From NCBI RefSeq assembly GCF_022489035.1, contig NZ_JAKVTV010000002.1:434001-498000 (forward strand): 64,000 nt of DNA, given 5' to 3'. The notes beneath the pieces are model-generated. The model saw only the letters and a program-made list of their open reading frames with translations. It searched no databases and was not told where the DNA came from. This DNA comes from Christiangramia lutea (lineage in GTDB: Bacteria; Bacteroidota; Bacteroidia; Flavobacteriales; Flavobacteriaceae). Position 1 is the stretch's first letter. Every line of letters starts with the position of its first letter. Below are positions 1 through 8,063 of this stretch, piece by piece. Position numbers and translations under genes: made by a program.

Positions 1-728
1 AAGTTTTTCTCTCTCATTAAATGCACAAATAAAACGGGGATCTTATGCCTCGCGGCAAGCTTGAACGGTCCCTGGGGGAATTTCACTGTTTCACCCAGAA
101 AATAAGCCTCGTAGGTTTTGGAATTTTCAAGGAACCTATCAGCAGCGAAAACCAGTAACTCATTATTAGCCAAAGCTTCTTTCATCTGGAAGATATGACT
201 TAAGTCCTCCTTTAACACAATGATCTTAACTTCTGAACTTCCCGTTACAGATTCCAAATATGATTTGATCTGCTTGTGTTCAAAATCTGTAACCACCAAA
301 TTAACCAAAGCATCGGAGTGTCTTTCCTCAAAAAAATGTTTAGCAAGATTGAAATTACCAATATGAGCCGTTAGAAGAATCCCTCCTTTTTTCTGAGCGA
401 GAAGAGCTTCAATATGCTCTACTCCATCGAATTCAAAGGTGAATTTATGTTTAAGTCCGCTTGTAATGGCTACCCGGTCCAGTTGAATTCGACCGAATGT
501 AAAATAACTCCTATAAACGTTGAATGCAGCGCTGATTGGGGAATAACCTAAACGTTTCCGAAAAAGATAATAGGTGCTTTTAGTAGAAGTAAAGGAAAAG
601 AATATAAAATAAAAAGCAACGAAAAGCAGTACGAAATAGGCAGAGTAAAGCCCTGTTTTTTTGATAATCTGAACATAGATCTTGAAGCCTAGAAGTGTAC
701 CCCGAGATTTTCCTTTCCAGGTAGCCAT
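1..728 (-). CDS. LpxL/HtrB-like lipid acyltransferase, 3' end outside window
   Basis: I translated this from the minus strand; it begins with ATG at 728 (MATWKGKSRG) and runs off the left edge, so about 242 N-terminal residues are visible. An N-terminal membrane segment (about residues 25-48) is followed by the acyltransferase block LLTAHIGNF. In LpxL-type enzymes the active site is HxxxxD/E; here the acidic position reads Asn (HIGNFN), which is odd for a lipid A acyltransferase. It starts 4 nt after the fabG-like gene stop, in one transcription unit with FabG and tyrosine ammonia-lyase. In flexirubin clusters such acyltransferases are thought to take part in assembling or anchoring the pigment. 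That role here is inferred from context. Confidence 0.8.
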   Translation of the reverse strand, partial: MATWKGKSRGTLLGFKIYVQIIKKTGLYSAYFVLLFVAFYFIFFSFTSTKSTYYLFRKRLGYSPISAAFNVYRSYFTFGRIQLDRVAITSGLKHKFTFEFDGVEHIEALLAQKKGGILLTAHIGNFNLAKHFFEERHSDALVNLVVTDFEHKQIKSYLESVTGSSEVKIIVLKEDLSHIFQMKEALANNELLVFAADRFLENSKTYEAYFLGETVKFPQGPFKLAARHKIPVLFVHLMREKN

Positions 729-732
729 AGAT

Positions 733-1464
733 CTAGGAATATAATCCGCCGTTGATATTTATCACTTCACCGGTGATATAAGAGGAATTTTCTGAAGCCA
801 GGAAACTAACCAGGCTAGCTACTTCTTCAGCTTCACCGAATCTATTTAGAGGAATTAGTTTTTTAAGCTCATTCTCATCGAAATCACTCGTCATATCAGA
901 ATTTATGAAACCGGGCGCAACAGCATTTACGGTAACCTTTCGTTTGCCAATTTCCTGTGCAAGAGCTTTGGTGGCGGAAATCATAGCACCTTTAGCCGCA
1001 GAATAGTTCACCTGCCCGGGATTTCCTTTTAAACCTGAAAGCGAAACTATATTAATCACTCTGCCATACCTGGCTCTCAGCATATCCTTTAAAACAGATT
1101 GGGTTACATTGTAGAATCCAGTTAAACTTGTATCAATCACAGAATTCCAGGCCATTTTATCTGTCCAGATAAAAAGTCCGTCTTTAGTAATACCTGCATT
1201 ATTCACCAATATCTCTATTTTGGCTTCAGCATGCTTAGATTTCCAATTTTCAATGGCATTCTGAACAGATGTCTCATCTGCTACATCGAATTTAAGAATA
1301 CTGCATTTCACTCCTTTCGATTGAACTTCATCCCTGGTATTTTCTGCAGCTTCAGTATTTGAATTGTAATTCAGGAGTATATTATACTTAAGCTCTTCGG
1401 CAAGCTTTAAACAAACTGCTCTTCCAATCCCTCTCGAGCCTCCTGTCACCAATGCGTACTTCAT
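733..1464 (-). CDS. 3-oxoacyl-ACP reductase (FabG-like SDR), flexirubin-type cluster
   Basis: Short-chain dehydrogenase of 243 residues, the usual FabG length. It should reduce a 3-ketoacyl-ACP with NADPH. The cofactor motif TGGSRGIG lies at residues 7-14, VNNAG near 88, and the catalytic Ser followed by YSAAK at about 140-157. The start is ATG. It sits 2 nt after the tyrosine ammonia-lyase stop and 4 nt before the acyltransferase, so the three are surely cotranscribed. A second, housekeeping-looking fabG lies at the right end of the window. This copy is therefore more likely the cluster-specific reductase that builds the polyene chain, which is inference from neighbours. Confidence 0.9.
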   Translation of the reverse strand: MKYALVTGGSRGIGRAVCLKLAEELKYNILLNYNSNTEAAENTRDEVQSKGVKCSILKFDVADETSVQNAIENWKSKHAEAKIEILVNNAGITKDGLFIWTDKMAWNSVIDTSLTGFYNVTQSVLKDMLRARYGRVINIVSLSGLKGNPGQVNYSAAKGAMISATKALAQEIGKRKVTVNAVAPGFINSDMTSDFDENELKKLIPLNRFGEAEEVASLVSFLASENSSYITGEVININGGLYS

Positions 1465-1466
1465 AT

Positions 1467-2999
1467 TTAGTATGCTTCGTTATTCCTTAAAAATTCCTTC
1501 AGATCACCAATTTCTGAATATAATGGTCTGTCTTCCTTTACCTGTGGAATTATAGTTCTCAATTTACTGAGTTTTCTTTTGGTTGCCGAAGACAGTTTAT
1601 CATCAAAATCAAGATGATACAATGCCTGTACAATCGTTGCAAGCTCTATAGAAAGCACTTCGAAACTATTGTCGATCACTTTCCTGGTCATATTTGCAGA
1701 ATTCGCCCCCATACTCACAATATCCTGGTTGTCATTATTATTCGGGATACTGTGCACATACATAGAATTCGAAAGCATCTGATTTTCTGCGGTAGTTGAA
1801 ACTGCCGTGAATTGAGCCCCCTGCATTCCGAAATTCAGTCCTAAAATTCCCATATTCACAAATGGAGGAAGTATATCATTCAGTTTCGCATTAAGCAGAT
1901 AGTTTAATTGTCTTTCGGCGAGCATGGAAGTTTTGGTGATCGCCAGGCGCAATTTGTCCATTTCCAGGGAAACATAATCTCCATGAAAATTCCCCCCATG
2001 GTAAACATGCTCTGTATCCACATCGATAATAGGATTGTCGTTGGCAGAATTCACTTCTTCGATCAATATCTTTAAAGAATGCTCCAGAGTATCGGAAACA
2101 GGACCAAGTATTTGTGGAACACACCTTAAACTGTAATATTCCTGAACTTTTTCCTTAAAGAATGTATTCTTGTCTGCACCGTTGCTGTACAAATGATCAT
2201 TTCGGTCTCGGGTAAGCTTGGAATCTGAGAGATGATCTCTCATCTTTCGTGCAATTTCTTGCTGACCTGGATGAAGTTTTGAGGAATTGAGTTCTTCTGA
2301 AAGATGATCGTCATAGGCTTCCACGATCTCGTTGATTACCGAACTGCAAAAGACTACCCAACTCAACAATCGTTTTGCATAAATAAGGTTGACTAAACCT
2401 ATTCCCGTCATCGCAGAAGTTCCGTTCATGATGGCCAGCCCTTCCCTAATCTTTATTTCAGCAGGTTTTATCCCCAGTTCCTTAAAAACCCCATGGGTTT
2501 CCCTACGTTCATTTTTGTAAAGTACCTCTCCTTCCCCTATCAACACCAAAGCTAAATGAGCCAGCTGTACCAAGTCTCCTGAAGCTCCTACTCCACCATG
2601 CTCAAATATCACTGGAGTTACATCCTTATTTATCATGGCGATCAAAGTATCGGCAACAGATCTGTGAACACCTGATTTTCCAAGACATAGGGTATTCAAT
2701 CTTGCCAGCATCAATGCCTTTACATATAAAGGCTCCATTAATGCTCCAGCCCCGGTTGAATGACTTCTAATAAGGTTCAATTGCAGGTTTACCTTATCCA
2801 AATCATTGATCTTATATTGAGCCATAGGACCAAATCCCGTATTTACGCCGTATATGATCTTATTCCGGGAAAATTCCTTTAGAAATTGAAAACTTCTTTC
2901 GAGTCTTTTTTGAGTAGCTTCACCAAGTTCAATATTCTCATTTTCAACTAGAACATGGTAAAAGTCAGTAAATTCAAGTGCATTATCTAAATTCAGCAT
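1467..2999 (-). CDS. Tyrosine ammonia-lyase (HAL/PAL/TAL family)
   Basis: Aromatic amino acid lyase of 510 residues that deaminates tyrosine to p-coumarate, the starter unit for flexirubin-type aryl polyenes. The MIO cofactor triad Ala-Ser-Gly is at 139-141 in GGVGASGDLVQLAHLAL, with the active-site YGVNTGFGPMAQY at 50-62. The sequence closely resembles what I recall of Flavobacterium johnsoniae TAL, including IRSHS at 77-81 and QEYYSLRCVPQILGP. Ser-His at 79-80 is the pattern seen in that TAL, although it resembles HAL selectivity residues, so histidine cannot be fully excluded as substrate. No hut genes are nearby, and FabG and acyltransferase follow directly, favouring pigment synthesis over histidine breakdown. 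Confidence 0.88.
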   Translation of the reverse strand: MLNLDNALEFTDFYHVLVENENIELGEATQKRLERSFQFLKEFSRNKIIYGVNTGFGPMAQYKINDLDKVNLQLNLIRSHSTGAGALMEPLYVKALMLARLNTLCLGKSGVHRSVADTLIAMINKDVTPVIFEHGGVGASGDLVQLAHLALVLIGEGEVLYKNERRETHGVFKELGIKPAEIKIREGLAIMNGTSAMTGIGLVNLIYAKRLLSWVVFCSSVINEIVEAYDDHLSEELNSSKLHPGQQEIARKMRDHLSDSKLTRDRNDHLYSNGADKNTFFKEKVQEYYSLRCVPQILGPVSDTLEHSLKILIEEVNSANDNPIIDVDTEHVYHGGNFHGDYVSLEMDKLRLAITKTSMLAERQLNYLLNAKLNDILPPFVNMGILGLNFGMQGAQFTAVSTTAENQMLSNSMYVHSIPNNNDNQDIVSMGANSANMTRKVIDNSFEVLSIELATIVQALYHLDFDDKLSSATKRKLSKLRTIIPQVKEDRPLYSEIGDLKEFLRNNEAY

Positions 3000-3051
3000 A
3001 TACCGATTCTGCTATAGTTTATGGTTCTGGCACCATTGTTAAAACTTTTAA

Positions 3052-3059
3052 CAAATGTA
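3052..3059 (-). promoter_or_regulatory. TAnnTTTG -7 element for the lyase operon
   Basis: The minus strand reads TACATTTG, matching the Bacteroidota -7 consensus TAnnTTTG, about 50 nt upstream of the lyase ATG. No good -33 TTTG is seen at the expected spacing, so the call is moderate. Confidence 0.45.
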
Positions 3060-3360
3060 GCATAATAAATAGAAAAGCCTAGAAAATTAAGGTCCTGATG
3101 ATAGATTTATTCAAAATTGAAATCGGAAAATCCTGTCCTATTTTAAGATAAGATAAAATTAACTTTACCAATATCCCCTTGGTTTTATTAAATGGTTAGT
3201 TATTGGGTTTAGCTTAAGAAATCTGGTTCTGGAAATATAAATTTGAAAAGGATTAATGTGGATTATAGATATTAATTGTAGGGTTTCAGAATAATCTGCA
3301 ATTCAATTTTTAAACCGAATAGGTAGTATCTAATATTAATCCTTTGCTTATATCTCAATT

Positions 3361-3391
3361 AAGCCCTGACCAACCAGTTAGGGCTTTTTTT
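3361..3391 (+). terminator. Rho-independent terminator-like hairpin, possibly an attenuator
   Basis: Stem AAGCCCTGAC / GTTAGGGCTT (10 pairs including one G-U) with the 6-nt loop CAACCA is followed directly by a T run. It lies 65 nt before the start of the plus-strand flavoprotein gene, and the nearest upstream gene points the other way. It must therefore end a short leader or a small RNA. Confidence 0.75.
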
Positions 3392-3455
3392 AATTTTAAT
3401 CCTGTCTCAATTCCAAGTTTCTATTTAAGTTTGTCTGCATATAGTCTTTTTGTTT

Positions 3456-4691
3456 ATGAAAAGTGAGGTAAGGGATATTGTAATTATTGGCGCCGGTCCT
3501 TCTGGTAGTGTTGCTGCAGGTTATCTTGAAAAAAATAATATCTCCATTCTAGTGTTAGAAAAGCAAAAGTTCCCCAGATTCTCTATTGGGGAAAGTTTAA
3601 TTCCGCGATGCATGGATAATTTCGAAGAGGCTGGATTTCTTAAGGTTTTAAAAGCAAAAGGCTTTCAAAAAAAATTTGGCGCACGGTTCATTAAGCGTAA
3701 TGAGGTTGCGGAATTTGATTTCAGTAAAAAATTCGGTGATGGCTGGGATTGGACCTGGCAGGTTCCCCGGGCAGATTTTGATAAAGCCCTTACAGACCAC
3801 CTCACCAAACGCGGTGTTGATATAAGATTTGAAACTAAAGTTATATCCCTGGATTACTCTAATGATTTTTGGAAGATTACAGCTAAAGATATTAATGGTG
3901 AAAAGTCTGAAATAAAAGCCAGGTTCATTATAGATTCCAGTGGAAACGGCCGGGTGCTGGCTGAAAAATTAGACCTGGAAGCTCCTCCTAAGATCTATGA
4001 TCATTCCTCAGTCTTTACGCATATCAGGGAGCATTCACGACCTAAAGGAATTGAAGGGAAACAGATAACTTTTGAAGTCCTGAACACTAAAACCTGGTTC
4101 TGGTACATTCCATTTTCCAATGGATATTCCAGTCTTGGCTTCGTAGGGCCAAATTCCTGGTTAGACAGCTTTGAAGGAAACTCAGAATTTGCATTTAAAA
4201 AAATGCTTAAGGAAACTGATTTTTACAGTGGAAGATTCGATGATTACGATTTTGAATTTGAACCGGTGAAAATTAAAAATATATCGAGGAACGTTAAATA
4301 CATTCATGGTGCTGGTTTCGCCCTCACTGGGAACTCAGCGGAATTTCTAGACCCTGTCTTCTCCTCAGGAGTAGCCTTCGCAACAGAGTCTGGACTACTG
4401 GCTTCAAAACTCGCTCTTAAACAGTTAAATGGTGAAGCAGTAGATTGGGAAGAAGAATACTCAGAATACATTAGAAAGGGTGTGGATGTGTTCTCTACTT
4501 ACGTTAGAGAATGGTACTCCGGAAAATTACAGGATATATTTTTCCATCCGGAACCTTCACCCCAGATAAAAGAACAAATATGTTCCGTTCTGGCTGGTTA
4601 TGTTTGGGATCCAAAAAATCCTTTTGTAAGAAATCACGCGAGAATACTGGAAAACCTGCATCGATTGATACAACAGGAAAAAATTATTTAA
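3456..4691 (+). CDS. FAD-dependent halogenase-like / flavin monooxygenase-like oxidoreductase
   Basis: Flavoprotein of 411 residues from the ATG at 3456; a TTG two codons earlier extends the frame but is less likely. The FAD dinucleotide motif GAGPSG is at residues 12-17, followed by FSIGESLIPRC (43-52), typical of the flavin-dependent halogenase and geranylgeranyl-reductase-like superfamily. DWTWQVPRADFD (98-109) and TWFWYIP (212-218) recall the WxWxIP signature of flavin-dependent halogenases. LTGNSAEFLDPVFSSGV is the usual C-terminal FAD-binding stretch. Such enzymes are regular members of flexirubin clusters, where the pigment ring may be chlorinated. I could not assign the catalytic lysine, so halogenation is unproven and plain oxidation is the alternative. 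Confidence 0.82.
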   Translation: MKSEVRDIVIIGAGPSGSVAAGYLEKNNISILVLEKQKFPRFSIGESLIPRCMDNFEEAGFLKVLKAKGFQKKFGARFIKRNEVAEFDFSKKFGDGWDWTWQVPRADFDKALTDHLTKRGVDIRFETKVISLDYSNDFWKITAKDINGEKSEIKARFIIDSSGNGRVLAEKLDLEAPPKIYDHSSVFTHIREHSRPKGIEGKQITFEVLNTKTWFWYIPFSNGYSSLGFVGPNSWLDSFEGNSEFAFKKMLKETDFYSGRFDDYDFEFEPVKIKNISRNVKYIHGAGFALTGNSAEFLDPVFSSGVAFATESGLLASKLALKQLNGEAVDWEEEYSEYIRKGVDVFSTYVREWYSGKLQDIFFHPEPSPQIKEQICSVLAGYVWDPKNPFVRNHARILENLHRLIQQEKII

Positions 4692-4784
4692 AATTTTTAA
4701 TTTCCTTATAATACTGGGGTCAAGTATTTTAAATGAAGAATAGACTTTCCGGGCTAATTTTATCCCGAAAAAAGGAATAAAAGG

Positions 4785-4816
4785 TTTGGATGGTTTGGAA
4801 GTAAAAGTTACATTTG
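4785..4816 (+). promoter_or_regulatory. Bacteroidota-type promoter for tRNA-Ser
   Basis: TTTG (4785-4788), a 20-nt spacer and TACATTTG (4809-4816) match the TTTG/N19-21/TAnnTTTG consensus. It lies 36 nt before tRNA-Ser. The following bases CAACCGCAAAA recur at the tRNA-Arg promoter. Confidence 0.75.
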
Positions 4817-4852
4817 CAACCGCAAAATTACTTGCGAAGTTCTTAAAATAAC

Positions 4853-4935
4853 GGAGAGGTGGCAGAGTGGTAATGCAGCAGCCTGCTAAGCTGTCATCCT
4901 TCTTGGATGCCCGGGTTCGAATCCCGGTCTCTCCG
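4853..4935 (+). tRNA. tRNA-Ser (anticodon GCT)
   Basis: Acceptor stem GGAGAGG pairs with TCTCTCC (one G-U), discriminator G, no encoded CCA. The anticodon loop CTGCTAA gives GCT (reads AGC/AGU). A long variable arm typical of serine tRNAs precedes the T arm CCGGGTTCGAATCCCGG. Confidence 0.96.
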
Positions 4936-5065
4936 CTAGATTTTTAGTCTGCGGTTTTTTATTCTCTTTTTCAACCGGAAAAAATGGGATAAATTTCCTC
5001 CGCTTCCCGGCTGCTTTTTTAAAGTAATTTGGAACGGAAAAGACTAAAAATAAATTTAAATTTTA

Positions 5066-5140
5066 CGGGGTGTAGCGTAGCCCGGTTATCGCGCCTGCTT
5101 TGGGAGCAGGAGGCCGCAGGTTCGAATCCTGCCACCCCGA
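5066..5140 (+). tRNA. tRNA-Pro (anticodon TGG)
   Basis: Acceptor CGGGGTG pairs with CACCCCG, discriminator A, no encoded CCA. Anticodon stem CCTGC/GCAGG encloses TTTGGGA, giving TGG. No own promoter is visible, so it is probably cotranscribed with tRNA-Ser 130 nt upstream. Confidence 0.96.
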
Positions 5141-5163
5141 CGAACCACCTAATAAGTGAAACT

Positions 5164-5200
5164 AAAACACTGTTAATCTATTGATTTTCAGTGTTTTTTT
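5164..5200 (+). terminator. Terminator after tRNA-Pro
   Basis: AAAACACTG pairs with CAGTGTTTT over a 16-nt loop and the 3' arm continues in a T run. It sits 24 nt past tRNA-Pro and should end the tRNA-Ser/tRNA-Pro transcript. Confidence 0.7.
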
Positions 5201-5388
5201 GTTTTATAGCATTAAGCTACAGTTTTTAACTCTACCAAAAATTCTCTTTCAGAGAAAGATCCTCTCTTCGAAATTGTTGTAGCTAATTTTTAATTCGTAC
5301 CCCTCTTCAAAACTCTCCAGTAAAAATAATCGAATAAAAATGTAAGATAAATACTATATTAGTTTCACCTTAAACTCTTATTTCACTG

Positions 5389-6510
5389 ATGGTTAGTTTT
5401 ATTCTTGTTGAGGATATAATAAAAATGGAACCTAAAATTGCGGCAGTTTACGCCGTTCTTGTTGTAATTTTTATCATCATCCTTTTATTATTCATAAGAT
5501 TTATCCATAGGATGTTGGTTAAACGTGCACGGGAAAAAAACCCGGAAAGTGAATTCCATTCCTTAAATATCATAAACCGAATAGTAAATACCTTAACCTT
5601 AATCTTTGGAATATTCCTGTTAAGTTTCATTTTTTTCGATGAATCCCATTATAAGGAAATAGGAGAAAATTTCAGAAAGATTTTTTATATAGGGATAGTA
5701 TCTATTTTCAGTATAGTTTTCGCCAGTATAGTTGAATCCTTTTTTAGCAGAATGATCAAACGCAGGGTTTCAAGTGGAGAAGACCCCACCAGCTATAAAT
5801 TCCTGAGATATCTCTCTGTAGTAACTGTTTATTTTATTGGTCTTATTTTAATTGCACTCGCTTTCCCTTCATTGAGGTCTATAGCCCATACCGCTATAGG
5901 GGGAGCTGGAGTTGCTGCGATCATTATTGGTGTGGCTTCTCAGGAAGCTTTATCCAATATAGTTGGCGGTGTTTTTATAATTGCCTTCAGACCCTTTAAA
6001 ATTGGAGATATTATTCGAATTTCCGAGGAACTTGTTGGGACAGTTCATGATATCACTCTAAGGCATACAGTGATCAGGAATTATGAGAATAAAATGATCG
6101 TGATCCCTAATTCCATCATTAACAAAGAAAAGGTGACTAACTACGACCTGGAAGAAAAAAGAGTTTGCCAGTGGATAGAAATTGGAATTTCCTATGACAG
6201 TGATATCGACCTGGCAAAAAAGATCATGAAAGAAGAATGCGAAACACATCCAAATATAATTGATGTTCGAAGTAATCTAGAAATTAGAAATAATGTACCT
6301 AAGGTAATTGTGAGGGTTATAGAGCTGGGGAATAGCGCTGTTACTCTTAGAGCATGGGCATGGGCCTGGGATTTTTCCTCTGCCTTTGTGATGAAATGTG
6401 ACCTATATGAAAATATTAAAAAAAGATTTGATAGAGAAGGAATTGAAATTCCGTTCCCTCATCGAACGCTGGTTTTTAAAGATTCAAAAGTAAAAACGGA
6501 AATTTTATAG
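5389..6510 (+). CDS. MscS-family mechanosensitive ion channel
   Basis: Membrane channel of 373 residues that would relieve turgor on osmotic downshock. Hydrophobic segments lie at about 16-40, 66-85, 96-118 and 143-165. They are followed by the MscS pore helix and beta domain signature, GGAGVAAIIIGVASQEALSN then IVGGVFIIAFRPFKIGDII. The C-terminal part, with SYDSDIDLAK and IPFPHRTL, is the usual cytoplasmic vestibule. The ATG at 5389 and one 12 codons later (MEPKIAAVYAV, after GAGG) are both possible starts; the later one gives a cleaner membrane N-terminus. It is a single gene, convergent with the M16 peptidase pair and separated from it by a bidirectional terminator. Confidence 0.9.
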   Translation: MVSFILVEDIIKMEPKIAAVYAVLVVIFIIILLLFIRFIHRMLVKRAREKNPESEFHSLNIINRIVNTLTLIFGIFLLSFIFFDESHYKEIGENFRKIFYIGIVSIFSIVFASIVESFFSRMIKRRVSSGEDPTSYKFLRYLSVVTVYFIGLILIALAFPSLRSIAHTAIGGAGVAAIIIGVASQEALSNIVGGVFIIAFRPFKIGDIIRISEELVGTVHDITLRHTVIRNYENKMIVIPNSIINKEKVTNYDLEEKRVCQWIEIGISYDSDIDLAKKIMKEECETHPNIIDVRSNLEIRNNVPKVIVRVIELGNSAVTLRAWAWAWDFSSAFVMKCDLYENIKKRFDREGIEIPFPHRTLVFKDSKVKTEIL

Positions 6511-6623
6511 TGTTACCCCAAATTGCAAACAGTGTATTAACCCTTAAGGCCTTTAGAGTTGAATATATTGATTGCCTGAAATGATCCTATCAGCTTTAAA
6601 ATCATATTTTCAATAACCTCTAT

Positions 6624-6660
6624 AAAAAAAACAACCCGGAAGATCCGGGTTGTTTTTTTT
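6624..6660. terminator. Bidirectional terminator
   Basis: ACAACCCGGA / TCCGGGTTGT is a perfect 10-pair stem with a 3-nt loop, flanked by an A run and a T run. It serves both the mscS-like gene (plus) and the M16 operon (minus). Confidence 0.9.
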
Positions 6661-6677
6661 ATGGCGTTGCTTAAAGT

Positions 6678-8063
6678 TTAATTCCTTGTATTTTCTGGTA
6701 ATTCCATGGTTTCCTGAACCTGATCTTTGATCTTCTCTTTGTCCCCAACCACGATTAAGGTCATGTTTTCCGGCTGAATATACTTTTGAGCCATCTCCTG
6801 AATCTCTTCAGGCGTAACCGCATTTATATTCTTCACCTTATCCACAAGAAAAGATTCCGGTAAGTCGTGTATGTCCAGAAAGTTCAATTGATTTATAATT
6901 CCCCCTGGCGTTGAATTCTGAAGTACATACAATCCAGATTCATAATTCTGGATCCCTTTAAGTTCTTCCTTGCTCGGAGCTTCGTTTTGTAAGCGTACGA
7001 TCTCTTTTTTAATCTCTTCCAGAGATGCTCCAGTGAATTCGGTAGTCACATCAGCATTTTCAAACCAGAGACCCGACTTATAATTTGCATATAATGAACT
7101 GCTTGGGGAATAAGTGTATCCTTTATCTTCACGTATATTACTCGTAATACGAGATCCGAATGAACCTCCCAGGATAGAATTCATAACATCAAGCGCTATA
7201 TAATCTTCGTTACTAGGATCGGCAACAGGTAAACCGTAATAGATTGTGGATTGCGGGGCTCCGGGACGGTCGATGATCCTCACGGTAGCATCAGAAGCAG
7301 TTTCGGCTACAGGATAACTGGTTTCTGGACCTTTACGCCAGTTACCAAGATGCTCAGAAACCATCTTTTTAACCTCTTCCGTATCAAATTGACCTACTAC
7401 GTAAACGGTGGTTCTTTGAGCTCCAAAATTTTCATCGTAGAAAGACTTCACATCATCCAAAGTGTATGAATCTACCATTTCAGTAGTAGGATACAACCTG
7501 CCGTAAGGATGATCTGGATACAATTCTGCGAAAAATTCCTTTCTAGCCTGCGAACCTGGTCTGGACAATGAAACGGTAATATTGCGTTTCATATTATTTT
7601 TTAGTCTTTGAAGTTCACTTTCCGGTAATTTAGGATTCACTAAAACGTCACTTAAAACCCTGAACGCTTCAGGAGCAAATTCTGCCAGCACATTCGTATT
7701 AAGAGTAGTAGTATGGGTTCCTACACCTACATTTAGGTTTCCTCCCATCCCCGCAAGTTTATCTTTTACAGAGTAATCTGAGGTTGTTCCTTCTTCCATT
7801 AGATCAGCCAAAAGGTCTGAAACCCAAACCTGATTTTCATTTTCGTTGATATTTCCGGTCTGGACGGTAATATTTATAGTGGCTTTCGGAATACTTCCGT
7901 AAGGCACTAATACCAGTTTTAGTCCGTTATCAAAATCTACAACCTCTTTTTCAGGAAGAGTAAAACCTTTCGGCTCCCCTCCTTCCGGTGGAGTTTGCTT
8001 TTGAGCGTTAGCAGGTTGTACAACTGCCAGAGCGATAATTAGAATATAAATTAAGTTTTTCAT
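6678..8063 (-). CDS. M16 peptidase subunit, non-catalytic partner
   Basis: Exported M16-family protein of 461 residues with a signal peptide ending near ANAQ (residue 21). The zinc motif HxxEH is missing: the aligned position reads DLMEE at about 87-91. The substrate-binding C-terminal signature is kept (LGGSFGSRITSNIREDKGYT). In M16B peptidases one subunit carries zinc and the other the Arg/Tyr pair, and the two form a clamp. Its ATG overlaps the stop of the catalytic subunit by 4 nt, so the two chains should be made in equal amounts and work together in the periplasm or outer envelope. The peptide substrate is unknown. Confidence 0.9.
   Translation of the reverse strand: MKNLIYILIIALAVVQPANAQKQTPPEGGEPKGFTLPEKEVVDFDNGLKLVLVPYGSIPKATINITVQTGNINENENQVWVSDLLADLMEEGTTSDYSVKDKLAGMGGNLNVGVGTHTTTLNTNVLAEFAPEAFRVLSDVLVNPKLPESELQRLKNNMKRNITVSLSRPGSQARKEFFAELYPDHPYGRLYPTTEMVDSYTLDDVKSFYDENFGAQRTTVYVVGQFDTEEVKKMVSEHLGNWRKGPETSYPVAETASDATVRIIDRPGAPQSTIYYGLPVADPSNEDYIALDVMNSILGGSFGSRITSNIREDKGYTYSPSSSLYANYKSGLWFENADVTTEFTGASLEEIKKEIVRLQNEAPSKEELKGIQNYESGLYVLQNSTPGGIINQLNFLDIHDLPESFLVDKVKNINAVTPEEIQEMAQKYIQPENMTLIVVGDKEKIKDQVQETMELPENTRN

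Larger units (their letters stand above)
3000..3455. other. Divergent intergenic region, flexirubin operon / flavoprotein gene
   Basis: This 456-base region separates the minus-strand lyase operon from the plus-strand flavoprotein gene. It holds a -7 type element for the lyase operon and a strong plus-strand terminator-like hairpin at 3361-3391, listed separately. I see no convincing open reading frame in it. The hairpin has no upstream plus-strand gene to terminate, so an untranslated leader or small RNA between about 3250 and 3391 is possible. Confidence 0.6.

Noticed and set aside
1467-2999. Histidine ammonia-lyase of the hut pathway
   Set aside because: No hutU, hutI or hutG is nearby, and the sequence and operon partners fit the flexirubin tyrosine ammonia-lyase.
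3450-3455. TTG as start of the flavoprotein gene
   Set aside because: The ATG two codons later gives the normal short lead into the FAD motif. The same reasoning moved the starts of tetR, the lipoprotein, paoC, corA and recQ from TTG to a later ATG.
6678-8063. Inactivated pseudogene of an M16 peptidase
   Set aside because: Loss of HxxEH is normal in the partner subunit of M16B heterodimers; the frame is full length and coupled to the catalytic subunit.
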